Of a stretch of DNA of 19,855 nucleotides, positions 12,798 to 19,777 are shown in pieces. The notes under the pieces are model-generated. The model was not told where the DNA came from and did not search any database. It saw only the letters and a list, made by a program, of their open reading frames with translations. The DNA lies in the NCBI GenBank assembly GCA_900765165.1, contig CAAFQR010000144.1, forward strand, positions 1 to 19,855, in the 5' to 3' direction. Position numbers and translations under genes: made by a program. The DNA is from Veillonellaceae bacterium. Lineage in GTDB: Bacteria > Bacillota > Negativicutes > Veillonellales > Veillonellaceae. The stretch's first letter is position 1. The number at the start of each line of letters is the position of its first letter.

Positions 12798-13232
12798 ATG
12801 GCTCGCGAAATCGGATATCTTATCAGCCGCGTCAATTTGCTCAGCAATCGCTTGCTGAATCGGTTACTCATCGACGCCCAGGTGACGGCGTTCAACTCAG
12901 AGCAGGGCAAGTTGCTGTACGTGCTGTGGCAAGAGGACGGCATTACGGTGTCTGCACTGGCCGAAGAGACCAATTTGGCGCTGAACACGGTGTCGCGCAT
13001 GCTGCTCACCATGGAGGCAAGCGGCTTGGTCACTCGTGTCCCCGACGCAGACGACCGACGGATTAAACGCGTTTTTCTCACCGAAAAAGGCCGTGTCGCA
13101 CAGCACGATGCCGTGCCCATCAGCAAAGCCATGGAAGAACAGTTATTTGAGGGATTCAGCGATGATGAACTTGACCAGCTCGAGGGCCTTCTTCGCCGCC
13201 TTGTCGCCAATTCGCAGAAACAACAGGTATAA
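12798..13232 (+). CDS. MarR-family repressor, 144 aa
   Basis: This is a dimeric winged-helix DNA-binding protein. The helix-turn-helix is in ITVSALAEETNLALNTVSR, and the wing is DADDRRIKRVFLTEKG. Helices on both sides (ISRVNLLSNRLLNRLL and the C-terminal DELDQLEGLLRRL) would form the dimer interface. A TTG-started frame at 12786 is possible, but the ATG at 12798 has GGGGA six bases upstream and gives the usual N-terminus. It precedes the Cys4 protein gene by 13 bases and diverges from the M48 protease. The TTCTATATAGAA palindromes in its promoter are its likely own operator. The ligand is unknown; no conserved sensing cysteine is visible. Confidence 0.88.
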   Translation: MAREIGYLISRVNLLSNRLLNRLLIDAQVTAFNSEQGKLLYVLWQEDGITVSALAEETNLALNTVSRMLLTMEASGLVTRVPDADDRRIKRVFLTEKGRVAQHDAVPISKAMEEQLFEGFSDDELDQLEGLLRRLVANSQKQQV

Positions 13233-13245
13233 GGAGAGATTCACT

Positions 13246-13602
13246 ATGACAAAAGCAGACGTAAAAGCAATTGTAGAAGCATTGGCAGCCGCACACCCGA
13301 CCTATGACGGTTTGCGCAAAATCGCAAAGGAATGGCTCGCAGCCTTTGATGGCAGCAATTTGCATGATTTGACGGCTAAATTGATCGCCGGCGCCGAAGA
13401 ATGCATCATGCCTATCGACGACTTAATCGCCTTCACCGCATCCGAAGCCGGTGTTAAACTCTTCGGTGCAGAACTCGCTAAACAGATTCACGACCACGGC
13501 GTTGACATTAAAGCTAAAGGCGCTAAATACTGCGACTGCCCGGCTTGCCAGGAATGCTTAAAATTGATTGACAACAAAGCTGCGATTTTGGCTTTGTTCT
13601 AA
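13246..13602 (+). CDS. Small cysteine-motif protein (CxCxxCxxC), 118 aa
   Basis: A helical, probably cytoplasmic protein with IMPIDDLIAFTASEAG in the middle and KYCDCPACQEC near the end, where Cys96, 98, 101 and 104 could bind zinc, iron or another metal. I recall similar short clostridial proteins with KYCDCPAC that are sometimes labelled molecular chaperone Hsp90; it has no resemblance to the Hsp90 ATPase, so that label should not be trusted. The ATG at 13246 is preceded by AAGGAGAG, and a longer frame from 13036 would run through marR. It follows marR by 13 bases and shares its transcript, so it is likely the direct target of that repressor. A terminator follows. Confidence 0.8.
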   Translation: MTKADVKAIVEALAAAHPTYDGLRKIAKEWLAAFDGSNLHDLTAKLIAGAEECIMPIDDLIAFTASEAGVKLFGAELAKQIHDHGVDIKAKGAKYCDCPACQECLKLIDNKAAILALF

Positions 13603-13627
13603 GATTTAAATTTTAATATGAAATGCC

Positions 13628-13668
13628 AAAGGAGCTCCCCCTTAGATGATTAGGGTAGCTCCTTTTTT
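13628..13668 (+). terminator. Terminator of the marR - Cys4-protein operon
   Basis: AAAGGAGCT (13628-13636) pairs with AGCTCCTTT (13657-13665), and the T run extends to 13668. In the minus direction the T run is poorer, so use by the convergent gene at 13685 is uncertain. Confidence 0.85.
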
Positions 13669-13684
13669 GTTGAAAAAGTTACTT

Positions 13685-14167
13685 TCACAACATATTATTC
13701 CCAGGAATTGTTAAATCAATTTGTTGGTCCTCTAAAAGTTTAACAATCTTATCCTTTGTCGAAGGAATTAAGAATTTATTCTTTAAAATATCTGTAGCTG
13801 TAATCGACGTACTACCATATTTATTACCATAAATTTTCTTCAAAGCATTAAGAACTTCGGGAAGCTCTTCCTCTATCCACTTTAATGCTTCCTCAAGGTC
13901 AATAGTAGCAGATTCATAAATTATATTGTGCGTTACATCGGCAAGATAACACCACATAGCTTCACTGCCGTATTGAGCTTTTAATGCTTCATCTAAATAT
14001 TCACATTCACGTCCAATTAATTCAACCCGGAAAAGAACCCCCATTGCTAACAACTCATCTGTGAAATACGAATTTCTAACATCCGGCAATGTTAACAAAT
14101 ACAGCAATTGTTCACCTCGAGTGATTGAAGCTACTATTCGATCCTTTACCAGTAATGGTTCGCTCAT
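13685..14167 (-). CDS. Hypothetical protein, 160 aa
   Basis: I do not recognise this protein. It is soluble, mostly helical and acidic in the middle (DLEEALKWIEEELPEVLNAL), with no signal peptide or membrane helix. A longer frame starts at 14248, but the ATG at 14165-14167 has AAAGGAG seven bases upstream, while the upstream extension has no ribosome binding site and runs into the repeat-rich leader. The gene is more AT-rich than marR or the OYE operon, which hints at an accessory origin. It is transcribed alone and converges with the Cys4-protein gene. Confidence 0.7.
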   Translation of the reverse strand: MSEPLLVKDRIVASITRGEQLLYLLTLPDVRNSYFTDELLAMGVLFRVELIGRECEYLDEALKAQYGSEAMWCYLADVTHNIIYESATIDLEEALKWIEEELPEVLNALKKIYGNKYGSTSITATDILKNKFLIPSTKDKIVKLLEDQQIDLTIPGNNML

Positions 14168-14232
14168 GGTACTGCTCCTTTCTGCAGACATAGCATTTTT
14201 AACGTCTTTCACTACCATTGTAACCGAAATTC

Positions 14233-14322
14233 TGCATTTAGTCCGCATTTATTTCTGCGTTTTCCGCAATTATTTCATCGATTACGCATTAAATTCAGCA
14301 CAAGACGCATTAAACGCATTTA
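14233..14322. repeat. Cluster of degenerate CGCATTWA octamers
   Basis: TGCATTTA (14233), CGCATTTA (14244), CGCAATTA (14265), CGCATTAA (14285 and 14306) and CGCATTTA (14315), plus a weaker TGCGTTTT (14256), lie in one orientation. The steps are 11, 12, 9, 20, 21 and 9 bp, close to whole helical turns. They sit upstream of the hypothetical gene at 13685-14167 and of the promoter at 14395. Confidence 0.45.
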
Positions 14323-14394
14323 CTTTCGTCTGATAAAGTAAGCATGAAACTCAAAAATGTAAAAATCTCCCCAACCACTATATATACCGATTCA

Positions 14395-14424
14395 TTGAAA
14401 CGCCCCACCTCAAAATGCTATGAT
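14395..14424 (+). promoter_or_regulatory. Promoter of the 76-codon gene
   Basis: TTGAAA (14395-14400) and TATGAT (14419-14424) are 18 bp apart, about 40 bases before the ATG at 14465. Confidence 0.65.
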
Positions 14425-14464
14425 GAGCATATACTTACCTGAAAAGTTTCCCCAAGGAGGTCCC

Positions 14465-14695
14465 ATGAATATACGCGAACAAGCCGCTTACCGTGTGCAG
14501 CTACTGACATCGTGCGAAACGTTGCACGAGTTATATAATCGATTTTTCGCTCAAGTGTACATTTCCAAATTGCCGCCCGCCGAAAAGTCCGCCTATCGTG
14601 AACGAATTCTTAAGGAGAAGTCCGCTATCGCAACTGACAAGTTAATCAAACGCAAAAAGCATCTAACCAACTGCCATCACGAGCAGTCACGTTAG
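14465..14695 (+). CDS. Small basic hypothetical protein, 76 aa
   Basis: The ATG at 14465 has a near-perfect ribosome binding site (AAGGAGGT, three to four bases upstream), so I prefer it to an upstream ATG in the promoter. The protein is strongly charged and helical (YRERILKEKSAIATDKLIKRKK), without signal peptide or membrane helix. I do not recognise it. The last 14 codons are encoded by the terminator hairpin, so the stop codon lies inside the hairpin's right arm. It has its own promoter and terminator, making it a single-gene transcript of about 270 bases. Confidence 0.65.
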   Translation: MNIREQAAYRVQLLTSCETLHELYNRFFAQVYISKLPPAEKSAYRERILKEKSAIATDKLIKRKKHLTNCHHEQSR

Positions 14696-14704
14696 ATGCT
14701 TTTT
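14654..14704 (+). terminator. Terminator overlapping the end of the 76-codon gene
   Basis: A perfect 14-bp stem joins AAAAAGCATCTAAC (14654-14667) and GTTAGATGCTTTTT (14691-14704), with an inner ACTGC/GCAGT pairing. The TAG stop at 14693-14695 is inside the right arm. Confidence 0.85.
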
Positions 14705-14807
14705 AGTATCTGTATTCTGTTTTGAGGGCTCTTAAAATCTGCCAAGCAACGTCTTTGTCGCTCAATTCGCCCAGTTTTTTAAGGTGCAATATTAAAACTA
14801 AAGCGGC
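14703..14807 (-). pseudogene. Possible tail of a decayed gene, 34 codons
   Basis: This minus-strand frame, open from a TGA at 14808-14810 to TAA at 14703-14705, reads LGELSDKDVAWQILRALK near its end and closes with TEYRY. The amphipathic, protein-like composition suggests the C-terminus of a lost gene. It has no ribosome binding site or good start. The source family is not recognised. Confidence 0.25.
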
Positions 14808-14888
14808 TCACGGCCTACTATAGCAAAACTAAACGTTTCGAACGACAACAGCGGCTCGGCAGTTAATTTCAGAGAAAAACTGAAAAAC

Positions 14889-15446
14889 TTACGCTTCCGG
14901 TTCGATTACGTACGCGCCCACGATTTCACCCATGTAAACGGTGTGGTAATCGCGGTTCGCCCCGTGAAATGACCCATCCACGTCCTGCGGGTACATGTCG
15001 GCCTGGAATTCGTTGGCAACAGCCTTCGGATCCTGATCCTGCACATACTTCACTTTGCATTCAATGGTGAGCGGGAGCTCTGCAAAGCCCGGCACGTCTA
15101 CGTGATTGGAATCCACCGGCGTCAAGCCCAGTTCCTTAATCTTGTCCACGTCGTGACCGGATTTAGTACCGGCAATGCCCAAGATTTTACGGTCAAAATT
15201 ACCCATCGGCACGCTAACCGTAAATTCGCCATGAGCTTCGAGCTGGTCGTGGGTGCAGCGATGCTTGCGGATAAACACCGTCATCATCGGCTTTTCCCAT
15301 TCATAACCAATCTGGCCCCAGCTTACGGTCATCGTGTTCACAAAACCATCGTGCTTCGTGTTCACCAACAGCCCGCCGGAACGCAGCGCCTTCAGCACTT
15401 CCGTCGCATGGTCGAGAATGTTCACTTCACGCTTTGTATATTTCAT
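14889..15446 (-). CDS. Flavin reductase-like FMN-binding protein, 185 aa
   Basis: The sequence fits the flavin reductase (FMN-binding split-barrel) family: GGLLVNTKHDGFVNTMTVSWGQ near the start, KPMMTVFIRKHRCTHDQL, FTVSVPMGNF and a C-terminal YHTVYMGEIVGAYV. Such cytoplasmic proteins bind FMN and pass electrons from NAD(P)H to flavin or a partner. A frame open from 15536 overlaps the upstream gene. The ATG at 15444-15446 has GAGGGA seven bases upstream and starts MKYTKREVNIL, so it is chosen. It is the last gene of the marR-OYE-nitroreductase operon, after an 80-base gap. No strong terminator is seen after it. Confidence 0.8.
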   Translation of the reverse strand: MKYTKREVNILDHATEVLKALRSGGLLVNTKHDGFVNTMTVSWGQIGYEWEKPMMTVFIRKHRCTHDQLEAHGEFTVSVPMGNFDRKILGIAGTKSGHDVDKIKELGLTPVDSNHVDVPGFAELPLTIECKVKYVQDQDPKAVANEFQADMYPQDVDGSFHGANRDYHTVYMGEIVGAYVIEPEA

Positions 15447-15526
15447 CTTCGCATCCCTCATTTCATTAATACCTGTATATTTCAAAATCCATGGGCCACG
15501 TTCTTGTAGCCACTTGCCTTGTGAAA

Positions 15527-16237
15527 TTACTTCCACAACACGGATTCAGATAACGGACGGCGCGATTTGTCGCGATGCGGTGTTTCATTGCGGTAACCAA
15601 AGGCTACGGCAGCGGCAACGCCATAGTGCGCGGTATCGAATACCTTCTGTTCTTCGCCGAGAATGCGGTCGAATTCAGCCGGAATGATGCCTTCCAACGC
15701 ACAGCTGTCGATGCCCTGGTACGCAGCGGCGACCATCATGTTCGCCATGACGATGTAGCCCTGACGTGCAGACCAATCGAAGGCAGCGCGTTCGCTTTCG
15801 AAGGTTTTGTACGTGTTTTCGCCGAAGTTCGTGTACGCATCCTTGTAGAAGTTGTACACTTCGTCCGGCACCTGGTGAACATCCTTCAACATGTGGTCCA
15901 TGTAGGCGGAGCCGAATTTCAAGTCCTGACGTTTGTTGGCCAAGATAACCACAAATTTGCTAGCGTTGTCCAATGCGTCCTGGGCGCCCCAAGCAAATTT
16001 CTTTAATTCCTGGCGCACAGCCTTGTCGTCTACGACCACCAATTTCCAGGTTTCAAGGCCAAAGGACGTTGGGGACAAACGAGCTGCTTCCAAAATGTTA
16101 TCGAATTGGTCCTTCGGAATGTCCTTGGTTCCATCAAATTTCTTCGTAGCGTAGCGATATTTCAACGCCTGCAACAGCGTATTAAAGTCAAAATTCGGCT
16201 TCGGTGTGTTCACCGTTTCAATCGTTGTGTTGCTCAT
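15527..16237 (-). CDS. Nitroreductase-family NAD(P)H-dependent FMN oxidoreductase, 236 aa
   Basis: NfsB-type nitroreductases are FMN homodimers that reduce nitroaromatics, quinones and related electrophiles. RYATKKFDGTKDI (28-40) carries the FMN phosphate-binding arginine and lysine, SPTSFGLETWKLVVV (55-69) is the second flavin segment, and the C-terminal GYRNETPHRDKSRRPL closes the site. The length is typical. GAGGAG lies nine bases before the ATG. It follows the OYE gene by 22 bases in the same operon, which fits a shared role in reducing electrophiles. The physiological substrate is unknown. Confidence 0.92.
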   Translation of the reverse strand: MSNTTIETVNTPKPNFDFNTLLQALKYRYATKKFDGTKDIPKDQFDNILEAARLSPTSFGLETWKLVVVDDKAVRQELKKFAWGAQDALDNASKFVVILANKRQDLKFGSAYMDHMLKDVHQVPDEVYNFYKDAYTNFGENTYKTFESERAAFDWSARQGYIVMANMMVAAAYQGIDSCALEGIIPAEFDRILGEEQKVFDTAHYGVAAAVAFGYRNETPHRDKSRRPLSESVLWK

Positions 16238-16259
16238 GTAAAAAAACTCCTCAATAAAT

Positions 16260-17363
16260 CTATTTGATAATGCGCTCCGGCACTTTCATTTCCATGAAGC
16301 CGTAGGCGCCATTAGAAATCTTCAATAATGCGCGGTCTTGCTGATTTAATTTCAGATGGATTTCGCTGTCGCGACCGGCCAAGATTTTGGCGGACCAGTT
16401 CGGGTCAATCAAGGTGGAGTTGCCGATGGCTGCGATTTCCGAATCTTCCAATGCAGCTTCTAAGTCTTCGCGGGTCTGGATGTAGCCTACTGAAATTAAG
16501 GGCATACGGCCTGCAATTTTATCGTGAACGTACTGCAACATCGTCTTGTCCTGGTATTCCGGCAAATTCGTTTTACCGTCGTAATGGGTCATGGAGATGT
16601 GCAAATAATCTAGCGGTTTGTCTGCTAATTTATCGACAAGCCACAAGGTTTCCGGTAAGTTGAAGCCCGGATCCGTTTCTTCGCGCGGCGAGAATCGATA
16701 GCCAACAATGAAGTTCTTAGCGTTCATTTCATCAACGGCTTCCAACACCACATCGACTACGCGTTCAATGAAGGTGTAGCGTTTTTCAAGGCTGCCACCC
16801 CATTTATCGGTGCGCACATTGGAATGTGGCGAGAAGAACTGATGAATCAAATAATGGTTCGCGCCGTGGATTTCAACGCCGTCGAAACCGGCCTTGATGG
16901 CACGAATCGTCGCATCTTTGAAGGCAGCAATAATCTCTTCGATTTCAGCATCCGTCAATTCACGGGGCACTTCCATACCCGGACGGGGCGAAGCCACCGC
17001 ACTCGGTGCTACCGGCTGTTCGCCAATCATCTTCGTAGTGGTCATACGGCCAGCGTGGAAAATCTGGAGAATCGCCTTGGTGCCATTCACCTTGATAGCC
17101 GACGCCAAGCGCGCCAAACCCGGAATATGTTTATCGTCGTAAACGCCTTCTTCACCGGTCCAACCCATGCCATTAGGCGTAACGTTTGCCACGCCAGTGA
17201 TGAATAACCCCACATCACCGGTGCGCATAGCGTAATATTCAATTTCATCGCCTGTAACCGTGCCATCATAATAACTCATGCGTACAGTCATCGGCGGGAT
17301 TGCTAATCTGTTTTTTACCGTTAAGCCACGGCGAAATGTAATTGTATCGGTTAAGTTCTTCAT
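16260..17363 (-). CDS. Old Yellow Enzyme-family NAD(P)H:flavin oxidoreductase, 367 aa
   Basis: This is a TIM-barrel FMN enzyme that reduces activated C=C bonds of enones, quinones or nitro compounds. LAIPPMTVRMS is the FMN-binding start, ILQIFHAGR (98-106) the next barrel strand, and HGANHYLIHQFFSPHSN (166 on) holds His166, Asn169 and Tyr171 at the substrate positions. RTDKWGGSLEKR is a family signature. There is no C-terminal 4Fe-4S/FAD half, so it belongs to the single-domain class. A frame open to 17477 runs into the marR gene, but AGAGGAG before the ATG at 17361-17363 fixes the start. It lies 20 bases after marR and 22 before the nitroreductase gene. Confidence 0.92.
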   Translation of the reverse strand: MKNLTDTITFRRGLTVKNRLAIPPMTVRMSYYDGTVTGDEIEYYAMRTGDVGLFITGVANVTPNGMGWTGEEGVYDDKHIPGLARLASAIKVNGTKAILQIFHAGRMTTTKMIGEQPVAPSAVASPRPGMEVPRELTDAEIEEIIAAFKDATIRAIKAGFDGVEIHGANHYLIHQFFSPHSNVRTDKWGGSLEKRYTFIERVVDVVLEAVDEMNAKNFIVGYRFSPREETDPGFNLPETLWLVDKLADKPLDYLHISMTHYDGKTNLPEYQDKTMLQYVHDKIAGRMPLISVGYIQTREDLEAALEDSEIAAIGNSTLIDPNWSAKILAGRDSEIHLKLNQQDRALLKISNGAYGFMEMKVPERIIK

Positions 17364-17383
17364 GCTCTTTCTCCTCTTAATTC

Positions 17384-17803
17384 TCACAATTTCATCAATT
17401 TGGTAAGGTCCGTTTCTAAGTTTTCCATGGATTCTTCGCCAAGGACATCGTAAAAACGTTCCTGTGCTTCCTGCCAAAGCTTGAACGCGTGATGATAAGC
17501 CGCTACGCCCGATTCGGTGAGCTGCAGCTTACTATTGCGCGCCCCAGACTCCTTTTCATCAATTAAAAAACCTGCTTTTAACAATGGTTTAATACTACGT
17601 GCTAAGGTAGAACGGTCCAAGCACATAACACTTGCTAATTCGCTAACCGTACAGCCTTGATGGGCATTCACCTCTTTAAGCAGCGAATACTGACGCACCG
17701 TAACCCCCGCCGGCGCCAGCGTCGTATCGTAAAAACGCACCACATGCTCGGCACTGCGTCGCAACTTCAAGCAAAAGCAATGCGTATCCTTCTTAATCGT
17801 CAT
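17384..17803 (-). CDS. MarR-family repressor of the OYE operon, about 139 aa
   Basis: This is a winged-helix repressor: HCFCLKLRRSAEHVVRFYD at the N-terminus, helix-turn-helix in CTVSELASVMCLDRSTLAR, and a short wing (DEKESGARNSKLQLTESG). The CxC near the start and Cys in the recognition region could be redox or electrophile sensors; CxCxxLRRxxR is a familiar subfamily opening. GTG-ATG-ATG-ATG forms the start. GGGGTG spans the first codon, so the last ATG (17801-17803) is best placed; a start up to 17812 cannot be excluded. It is the first gene of a four-gene operon and lies just behind the TGTATATACA array, its likely operator. Confidence 0.88.
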   Translation of the reverse strand: MTIKKDTHCFCLKLRRSAEHVVRFYDTTLAPAGVTVRQYSLLKEVNAHQGCTVSELASVMCLDRSTLARSIKPLLKAGFLIDEKESGARNSKLQLTESGVAAYHHAFKLWQEAQERFYDVLGEESMENLETDLTKLMKL

Positions 17804-17821
17804 CATCATCACCCCGTTTGT

Positions 17822-17869
17822 TGTATATACACTCTAATGATGTATATACACTCTAATGATGTATATACA
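17822..17869. promoter_or_regulatory. Three TGTATATACA palindromes at 19-bp spacing
   Basis: The 10-bp palindrome TGTATATACA occurs at 17822, 17841 and 17860. The first two repeats are followed by identical CTCTAATGA linkers, so the unit TGTATATACACTCTAATGA is 19 bp. The array runs from the promoter -10 to just before the marR ribosome binding site, as expected for operators of a MarR dimer. Confidence 0.75.
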
Positions 17870-17897
17870 TCATAAATCCTATTTCCAACTTTGTCAA
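17869..17897 (-). promoter_or_regulatory. Promoter of the marR-OYE-nitroreductase-flavin reductase operon
   Basis: On the minus strand a perfect TTGACA (17897-17892) and TATGAT (17874-17869) are 17 bp apart. The palindrome array starts at the -10, so a bound repressor should block transcription. Confidence 0.85.
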
Positions 17898-17936
17898 TAT
17901 ACGAAAAGTAAACTTTTTATTGTGAAATAATCTCAC

Positions 17937-19325
17937 TTACCGACGTCTCGCCACCAACCGCCCTGCACCACGTGTTCCACAGAATTGATTGTTCTTCGCA
18001 ATTAGTTTGCCCCGCAGCCATACTTGTTCAATGGCGCCGCGCACCGAAATGCCTTCATAGGGCGAATAACCACAGGTGGTTTTCAGCGTTTCTGCGGTGA
18101 ATTCATGATGTCCTTCCGGATCAAAGATGACGATGTCCGCATCGTAGCCAACTTTCAAATCACCTTTATTGGGAATGCCAAAAATGCGCGCCGCGTTGGT
18201 CGCCGTTACCTGTACAAAGCGTTCCGGCGTCAATCGATTCTTCAACACGCCTTCGCTAAATAACAGCGGCATACGTTCTTCAACACCGGAAACGCCACCG
18301 GGACAACGCCGGAAATCATCGACGTTTTCCAGTTTTTCTTGAATCGTAAACGGGCAATGGTCAGTGGCAACAACCTGCACCGAACCGTCATCAAGACCAG
18401 CCCACAACGCATCATTATCCTGTTTTTTGCGAAGCGGCGGTGCCAGCATATACTTGATGCCTTCTTCTGGGCCGCCTTCTTTAAACTTATCATCGGTTAA
18501 CAGTAAGTATTGCGGACACGTTTCTACAAAAATGTTCCGTTGCCCATCGCGCCTTGCCAACCGCACTTCTTCCAAGCTTTCGTGAGCTGACAAATGAACT
18601 ACATACACCGGCGCATCATCATTGGCCTTCGCAAGGCCCAGTAATGTAGCTACCGAAATGGACTCTGCCTCATTGGGCCGCGTCGTTGCTTGGCCGTAGG
18701 GGGTTATTTCACCAGGCTTCAAGGCATTACGCCTTTCGTTCGTAATGGTATCGTTTTCCGCGTGGACCGTCAGCAACCCGTTCGTCGCCTTCATGACCTT
18801 CAAAATTTGGTACAAATCCTTGTCGAACATGGGGTAACCGTACGTGGTATACGCCTTAAATGACGGAAAGCCTTCCTTAGTCACCAGTTCCGCCAGTTCC
18901 TGCAAAATCGAATCATTGATGTGCTGGAACACGCCATGAAAACTGTAATCGATAGGACAATCCTCAGCCAGCTCCTTGTACACGCCAAACTGATGATGCA
19001 AATCGCAACCCTTCGGCCCGAACGCCATGTGGTCAATTACCATCGTCGTGCCACCACAAGCCGCAGCCACGCCACCACTATAAAAATCATCGCAAGCTCG
19101 GTACTTCGGCGACTGCTGCAAATCAAAATGCGTGTGCGGATCGATGCCACCAGGGACCACATACTTGCCCGTGGCGTCCACCACAGAAAACTCCGCGCCA
19201 GCCGGCACCGCCTTGCGCCCCTCTCCCGGCGGCGTCAATGCCACAATATGATCCCCATCAATCACCAAATCGCCTATGAAATGATCCTTCGAAGTGCAAA
19301 GCAAACCATTTTCTATTACAACCAT
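17937..19325 (-). CDS. hydA: D-hydantoinase / dihydropyrimidinase, 462 aa
   Basis: This cytoplasmic binuclear zinc amidohydrolase opens dihydropyrimidine or hydantoin rings to N-carbamoyl amino acids. Visible ligands are His64 and His66 (GGIDPHTHFD), Lys157 for carbamylation (SFKAYTTYGYPMF), His188 (TVHAEN), His244 (VYVVHLSAHES) and Asp322 (VATDHCPF). TCPQYLLLTDDKF and KGDLKVGYDADIVIFDP are typical of the family. The length is normal and no key residue is lost. AAGAGG lies nine bases before the ATG. Its natural follow-up enzyme, an N-carbamoyl amidase, is not adjacent; the only candidate in the window is the lysine-less nitrilase homologue at 10649. No strong terminator separates it from the marR operon downstream. 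Confidence 0.93.
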   Translation of the reverse strand: MVVIENGLLCTSKDHFIGDLVIDGDHIVALTPPGEGRKAVPAGAEFSVVDATGKYVVPGGIDPHTHFDLQQSPKYRACDDFYSGGVAAACGGTTMVIDHMAFGPKGCDLHHQFGVYKELAEDCPIDYSFHGVFQHINDSILQELAELVTKEGFPSFKAYTTYGYPMFDKDLYQILKVMKATNGLLTVHAENDTITNERRNALKPGEITPYGQATTRPNEAESISVATLLGLAKANDDAPVYVVHLSAHESLEEVRLARRDGQRNIFVETCPQYLLLTDDKFKEGGPEEGIKYMLAPPLRKKQDNDALWAGLDDGSVQVVATDHCPFTIQEKLENVDDFRRCPGGVSGVEERMPLLFSEGVLKNRLTPERFVQVTATNAARIFGIPNKGDLKVGYDADIVIFDPEGHHEFTAETLKTTCGYSPYEGISVRGAIEQVWLRGKLIAKNNQFCGTRGAGRLVARRR

Positions 19326-19411
19326 AATACCAAGCCTCTTTTCGCCATGGAAAAATTTTATCTATGCGACGTTTCAATTACTAGCAAAAATATACTCATA
19401 CTTCTAAAGTC

Positions 19412-19420
19412 ATTATAGCA
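19412..19420 (-). promoter_or_regulatory. Extended -10 promoter of the hydantoinase gene
   Basis: On the minus strand TGCTATAAT (19420-19412) is a consensus extended -10, about 85 bases before the ATG. The -35 position (about 19440-19435) falls inside the left end of the inverted-repeat element and does not match consensus. Confidence 0.55.
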
Positions 19421-19430
19421 TATTATTGGC

Positions 19431-19736
19431 ATCCGGCCGATGTACAAGAACGACCCGGGTATGTGTTAGGTATGTCAGGCATACTAACCTCTAAGGCATC
19501 GCCAAGTATAGGCATTGCTACGGCCTTTATATATAACAAAGGTGACGGTTTAGCTATTCGCTCCCTTCTGTTCCACAAATGGTCGCTTCATAGCTAAAAC
19601 CGTCACCTTTTAACTTTATATACTAAATTTTCAGTTATCCATGCCTATACTTGGCTACAGCCCACACTTTTTAGCATTTCCTGACAAACCTAACGCATAC
19701 CACATGGTTCGTATCCTCGTGAGCATTCGGCCGGAT
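19431..19736. repeat. 306-bp imperfect inverted-repeat element (MITE-like or structured RNA)
   Basis: Four nested blocks pair across the element. They are 19431-19440 with 19727-19736 (10/10), 19458-19479 with 19680-19701 (20/22), 19501-19515 with 19641-19655 (15/15), and 19538-19556 with 19591-19610 (one bulged base). The ends are ATCCGGCCGA and its complement. The left arm also contains a local hairpin, GTTAGGTATG with CATACTAAC. No protein-coding frame or obvious target-site duplication is seen. It could be a non-autonomous mobile element or a gene for a folded RNA. Confidence 0.7.
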
Positions 19737-19777
19737 TGCTTCTACTATGGCTATAGGGAAAGGGAAAAAAACATCAA

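Noticed and set aside
13036..13245. N-terminal extension of the Cys4 protein
   Set aside because: It would overlap most of marR in another frame; the ATG at 13246 has a clear ribosome binding site.
14168..14248. 27-residue N-terminal extension of the hypothetical protein at 13685
   Set aside because: The internal ATG has AAAGGAG at good spacing and the extension has none.
17364..17477. N-terminal extension of the Old Yellow Enzyme
   Set aside because: It reads through the marR gene in another frame and is not part of the family's normal N-terminus.
10649..19325. A single hydantoin or pyrimidine degradation operon of amidase, transporter and hydantoinase
   Set aside because: The genes are kilobases apart with terminators and unrelated operons between them, and the amidase lacks its lysine.
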